64,000 nucleotides of DNA from Hawksworthiomyces lignivorus (Eukaryota; Ascomycota; Sordariomycetes; Ophiostomatales; Ophiostomataceae), in the NCBI GenBank assembly GCA_002917075.1, contig NTMA01000087.1, positions 1 to 64,000 of the forward strand, written 5' to 3'. The notes under the pieces were generated by a model that worked only from the letters and a program-made list of their open reading frames with translations, was not told the origin of the DNA and ran no database searches. Numbering within the stretch: the stretch's first letter is position 1; every line of letters begins with the position of its first letter. This document shows positions 59,584-64,000 of this stretch, piece by piece. The translations under genes were made by a program, and so were the position numbers.

Positions 59584-62500
59584 GTCTCTTGTCTTGCCAG
59601 AAGTTGGACGGCGGTATTGTCTCTCGTGCTCTTGAGCTACCTTAAGCTCAGACGCGGCTTCGCTGGTCGAGATCAAACGTATGTCGCGGATGCATCACTT
59701 GAACCAAAAAGATAATGGGTGCAAGTGATTGAAATGAAGCAGTGGGTGGCAAAGGCTGGCTGCACAAGACTTGGCGGCCGAATATGTCGACTGGCGGCAA
59801 CTTTTGTTCCCAACAGCACCGAAGACGGGAGGAGGTGGCGAGGAGGGCAGAGGGCTGAAGGATATTTCTGGTTTTTTTTTGTTGCGAGTTCCAGCTGTTC
59901 CAAGTAGCTTTCAAAGGCGTGCACCTGGCTGAAGGACCTTTGTAAATAAGAGGCATATAAGATGTTTCGGCCCTTTCCTATGGTTGACACAAAAGCTAGC
60001 GAAGTGACGCAAGGGAAGCCGCTGACGAAACAGTAGTAGCCGGTGGTGAGAAGTAACTTAGAATGAAGTAGTGGAGAAAGGCTAATAAAGGACTCAAGCA
60101 GAGGAAAAGTCAAAGCAGCTGCCAGGATGGTGAGCTGACGAAGAGGAAGAAACGAAGAAGATGCGAATAGGAAGAAACAAGTGGTGCAAGCGGAAGAAAC
60201 AAAGAATGGTTAACAAGTGCAACGAAAAACTAAGGTAGCACAAGCACAAATACAAAATAGCAAAAACGGAACACCAAGAGGGAGGAAGAGGGAGAGGGAA
60301 TGGGAAAGGCAAGAATAATATTTGCCCTCGCCTCGTACAGGACCAACCCGGCGCGCTGTTCTGTCGTCGTTTTGTATTAATGCGAAATGTAACTTCCCGG
60401 CCCCGAGATGCAGGGAAAAGGTACGAGAGGAGGGTGTTGATAGCAGGATTTACCAACACACGCAGGAGCCACAAGAAATTCTCCGTTCTCGTTGTGGATG
60501 CGTGCGTGCAGGTGGACTCTTTGGCATCCGCTTGTCTGTGTGTTTTTCTACTGCCTCTGGAGAAACCTGTCTCTTTTTTTCTTCTTTATTTCGTGTATCT
60601 TTCTTTTCTCCACGGCTTCGGCCCTGGCTCTGGTGCTCGACCCCGTTCCTAAACCCCGTTCTCTATTCCTGTTCCTGGTGCTGTCCCTGGGTCCTGGCCT
60701 AGGTCCCAGTCTAGTCAAGGTGAGGGGATGCGATCTAAATGACCACTCGTGACGAAAAGAGTATGCTCGTACGGTAAAAGATATGAGTAAGAACAAAAAG
60801 AGTGGGAAAAAAGAAATAAAACGTTGAAGAGAAATGACAGAAACGACAGGAAAAAACGACAGCTTCGTCCGGCTGGGACTAAACCGTTGCACTAACAAGG
60901 CGAAGGAGGAGACACCAGCAGACGGGATCAACCAGAAGCAAAGGCCACTTTGGGGGGGGGGAGCGTAAGGGAGGGAGAGAGAGACGGGGTGGTGTGGAGT
61001 GATGTACCCGTCTGTTGGTTTCTGGCTACGATACTGTACCACAAGGTATCTGGATCTGACGAGCGGGCAAGCATTACGGAGCACGAAGAACGAAAGTATC
61101 TTTATTTCGTTATATTAGTGTTTGGGTGCGGCCGTGTACGTGTATACATATATACATACTTTCTCCCGCCTACATAACATATATTTGAAGCGTTGGTAGC
61201 ACAGAGACGGGAGTAAAAGTACGGAAAAGGAAAATACTCCTCGAGAGCTCGCTCTCTCTCTCTCTCTTTTGATTCTCTCCTCCCCCCCTTTTCCTTGCTC
61301 TCTCTTTACCCGTCCTTCGCTGCGAGACCCATTTCCCGCATGCACTCCGTACTATGTATGTATGTACTTCCTAAGATAACATGCCCGTGGTCGTAGCAAA
61401 CTATGCTTAGTCGTACATGTGCATCTACCCTCTTTTTGCAGAGCGTCCTTGGTCTGGCCTCTCCCCTATCGCTCGCGCATTTCCCTTGCTCGCTAGCTCA
61501 CTGGTCGTAATTGTGTCACTCTCGCTTCGTCCCTCGCACCTTTCCCTTTCCCGACCACTCTTCCCCTGCCCCGGCTCCTCCCCTCCCTCAACCTGTGCAT
61601 TCTTGTTGGCCCCCACTGGCAATCGACGGAGAGACCCTCCTGAAAATGGTATGCTTCCCCGGGTGCGGAGCTGCTGGGTGGTTTTGGGAAGCACGCAGTA
61701 GTCGTAGTGTAGTCGTTATGTAGGTGCAAAAAAAGAAGAGATGGTATTAGTCGTCAGCTCCGCCCCATCCCGTCCCTTTCCCACCCCCGGTACTGTGCAG
61801 AAGGTATGTGCAGAAAGCCAGACCCTAGGGGGACCCATATCAATTTTTAAAGAGCTTTTTTAGACGGGGGGGCTTGCGCTGCTGCCCCTGGCGGCGCCGC
61901 TCTACGAGTATCCGTACTGGGCTAAGCCGGGAAGCTCAACCCTGGCGGAGACCAGCACACAGGTTAATTCTACCGTAAGGGGCGCCGCAGCAAGCGGCGA
62001 GAGAGACAGCGAGAGAGAGAGAAAGTGTGTGTGTGTGCTTGCCCTTTCGCTCCTTGCGCATACTACGTGTTCGCAGCAGCATGTACCCTGCCCTGATAAA
62101 GAATGCTAAATACAATTGACTTCTCGGCCCTGTCTTTATTATTATTTTTCCCCCCCTTCTCAGGCCAGGCCCTCCAGCACCGCTGCTAACGTGTTGCCTA
62201 ATCGAGCAAGGTTCGTACGCGACCCAGAAAGCTCTCATTTCGGCAACGTACGAGCTGCGGCGCGGTAGCCGTTTTCGATTCCCATCTTAGTACTAGGCGG
62301 TTACTCGACCCGGAGCAAAAAGCAACACATCCAGGAGATAATGAGGAGCTAAAAATGAAAATAAGGAGCGGCGAAGCGAAAAAACAGAGATGGCCCCCAG
62401 ATGCGGCAGCAGACAAAACGGGCGAAGCGAGTCTGGCTTAAAAAAAAAAAAATAAAAATAAAAACAACAACCCGGTGGAGCTCGACTCCTTCCAACTGCT

Positions 62501-64000
62501 TGCGCCCACTACAGAACCAGCAGAGAGCGTATCACAGCAGAGTCCAAACTCCAGCTAGAAGAAACCCAACATATGTACGAGTATGTACTCATCTAGCGTC
62601 GCCCAATGGGGAACAGCCGGAAGGGCCAGTCCTGCATAGAATGGGTCGGCGTATCTGTAGGAGACTGGGCCTGCCATCTTACCTGGTAGGGAACTGAGAC
62701 GCATCTTACGATGAACTGAATGGGGAATGGGGACGTGTCCTGTGGGAAAAGACCTTTTTTTTTTTTTTGAAGGGTTTGAAACAAAGGCCAAATCAAACCG
62801 CGAGCAAAAAGAACATAAAACAAAGGGAAAATCAGAATCTACGGAGTTAGACGCGATTCGTCCGGGATAGCGGCCAGGATCGAGCAATGAGAGTGACACT
62901 CTCTGCGGGTACGTCCGCCCACAGACGGAAAACGACGAACAGACAGGGAGAAAAAGAAGACATGGTCCTGGCGACCGAGCGACGCCTCGTGGGGATCGAC
63001 AAAGTGGAAGGCAACAGAACAGAAAATAAAATATAAAATAAAATAAATGAAAAAAAAAAACGCACTGCACAGGGGTGTAGACGCTGAAGAACGACTGCAT
63101 GCAGGAGAGAAGCGATGGATTGATGCAGCGCCAACGAAGCAAGCATAAGTATAAATAAGCAAAGACAAAGCAGAGAGGAGAAAAGAGGCGCGCCGGAGAG
63201 AAACACTTGCAAACTGAGTAAGAAGAGACGAAACGGAAGAGATCCTTTACCGGGGACCTCTCGCGCAGAGTGGGGGAAGGAAACAAGAGCGAAACGAAAC
63301 TATTCCAAGTCACCGAACTAAAGACTCCCAGAACTGAAGAAAAGCGGACAGAGAACACGTCCACCAGAGCAATGTAGGATACGCAAGGAAGACAGAAAAA
63401 AAAGCCGTGCGCATGCCGTATTCGGACAAAGTCGAATTGCTCGCTCTGTGTGCCTCTCTCGCTTAGGATTCGGCCTCGCGTTCTTGCTGCTGTCTTATTT
63501 TTTTTTTTTGTCTGTACCTAAAGAGAGAGGACGGCTGGCCACGAGGGAAAGTAAAACCAGAACCAACACAACAGCCAGGTATTAATATCGTGCCGCATGA
63601 AATAAAAGGGCCGGGTACCAGAAGAAAGGGAGCGTGCCGCCCACCTGCAGTGCTTGTCATACCTGACTAAAAGACAGAGACACCGCCGAAAAAAAGACGA
63701 GGACCCAATGCCACGGGAGAAGAGACGAGGATAATTAGCAGAGGGGACGCCAATACACTACTACGAAAGACAGCACGCTGCAGCTGGAACTGCACCGCAC
63801 GGTCGGCGCCTTTGGGTCTCTCTTGGCCTGGCTCTCCCACCGTCCCCAGTGGGGTTGCTGTTTTCAAAGGTGGACTTGGTACATGTACATTCGCCGTGCG
63901 GAGCGGTTTAGTTGAAACTGGGACACCCCGGCGAAGACTGTCTCCTTTCATCAAACTCTAAAAAAGCAAAACGATGAAGAGAAACAGCTATATCTGAGAC
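59584..64000. other. Gene-free region at the right edge
   Basis: 4.4 kb from the methyltransferase start to the window end. It alternates purine-rich (60,060-60,320; 62,880-63,400) and pyrimidine-rich (60,530-60,690; 61,420-61,640) blocks and carries CTCCGTA/TACGGAG motifs at 61075, 61344 and 62840. The longest open frame (minus, 62555-63364) is hydrophobic low-complexity sequence without domains and is not accepted as a gene. Confidence 0.55.

Noticed and set aside
59584..59676. Methyltransferase start at 59676
   Set aside because: The codon is TTG and a stop lies just upstream; the first ATG in frame is at 59583. A spliced upstream exon cannot be excluded.
62555..63364. A 269-codon minus-strand open frame near the right edge
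   Set aside because: Phe/Ser/Leu-rich low complexity, overlaps other frames, no ATG-supported start or domain.

Overview
This window is nuclear DNA of a filamentous ascomycete (Pezizomycotina, most likely a Sordariomycete). The evidence is short spliceosomal introns (about 60-370 nt) with GTRNGT donors and CTAAC/CTAAT branch sites, GC-ending codons in exons, long intergenic regions with poly-T/poly-C tracts and CT/GA/GT microsatellites, and orthologues of the STE11-type MAPKKK and LaeA-like methyltransferase families. I do not name a species. No CRISPR array, rRNA, tRNA or intact transposon was recognised.

Fifteen protein-coding genes are supported, each rebuilt exon by exon. Left third: farnesyltransferase beta subunit (-), EST1/SMG-type protein (+), adenosine kinase (-), ribosomal protein uL2/RPL2 (-), a WHIM/DDT-like chromatin protein (+) and a DUF1770-like protein (-). 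Middle: translation release factor eRF1 (+), prephenate dehydratase (+), mitochondrial HTD2-type 3-hydroxyacyl-thioester dehydratase (-), a large PH-like/LRR protein (-), then a 7.65-kb gene-free interval leading to the MAPKKK STE11 (+). Right third: a GPI-type aspartic protease (-), a divergent V-ATPase proteolipid c paralogue (+), the HOPS/CORVET subunit VPS18 (-) and a LaeA-like SAM methyltransferase (-). The last 4.4 kb has no gene I can support.

Most genes are housekeeping and form no operon or cluster. Some links are worth noting: farnesyltransferase (Ras and pheromone maturation) and STE11 act in the same signalling pathway; VPS18 and the V-ATPase proteolipid both serve the vacuole and are convergent with 171 bp between stops; eRF1 and the EST1/SMG protein both touch termination and mRNA surveillance.

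The most interesting signals are: (1) the eRF1 stop is TGA followed by C and is followed by 131 further in-frame sense codons, suggesting readthrough-based autoregulation; (2) a 1,253-nt pyrimidine-rich stretch directly upstream of the STE11 start contains no ATG at all; (3) STE11 intron 1 has two competing acceptors, the better-looking one giving a SAM-only truncated protein; (4) a divergent V-ATPase c-subunit gene with a 13-nt microexon; (5) a dispersed intergenic CTCCGTA/TACGGAG element.
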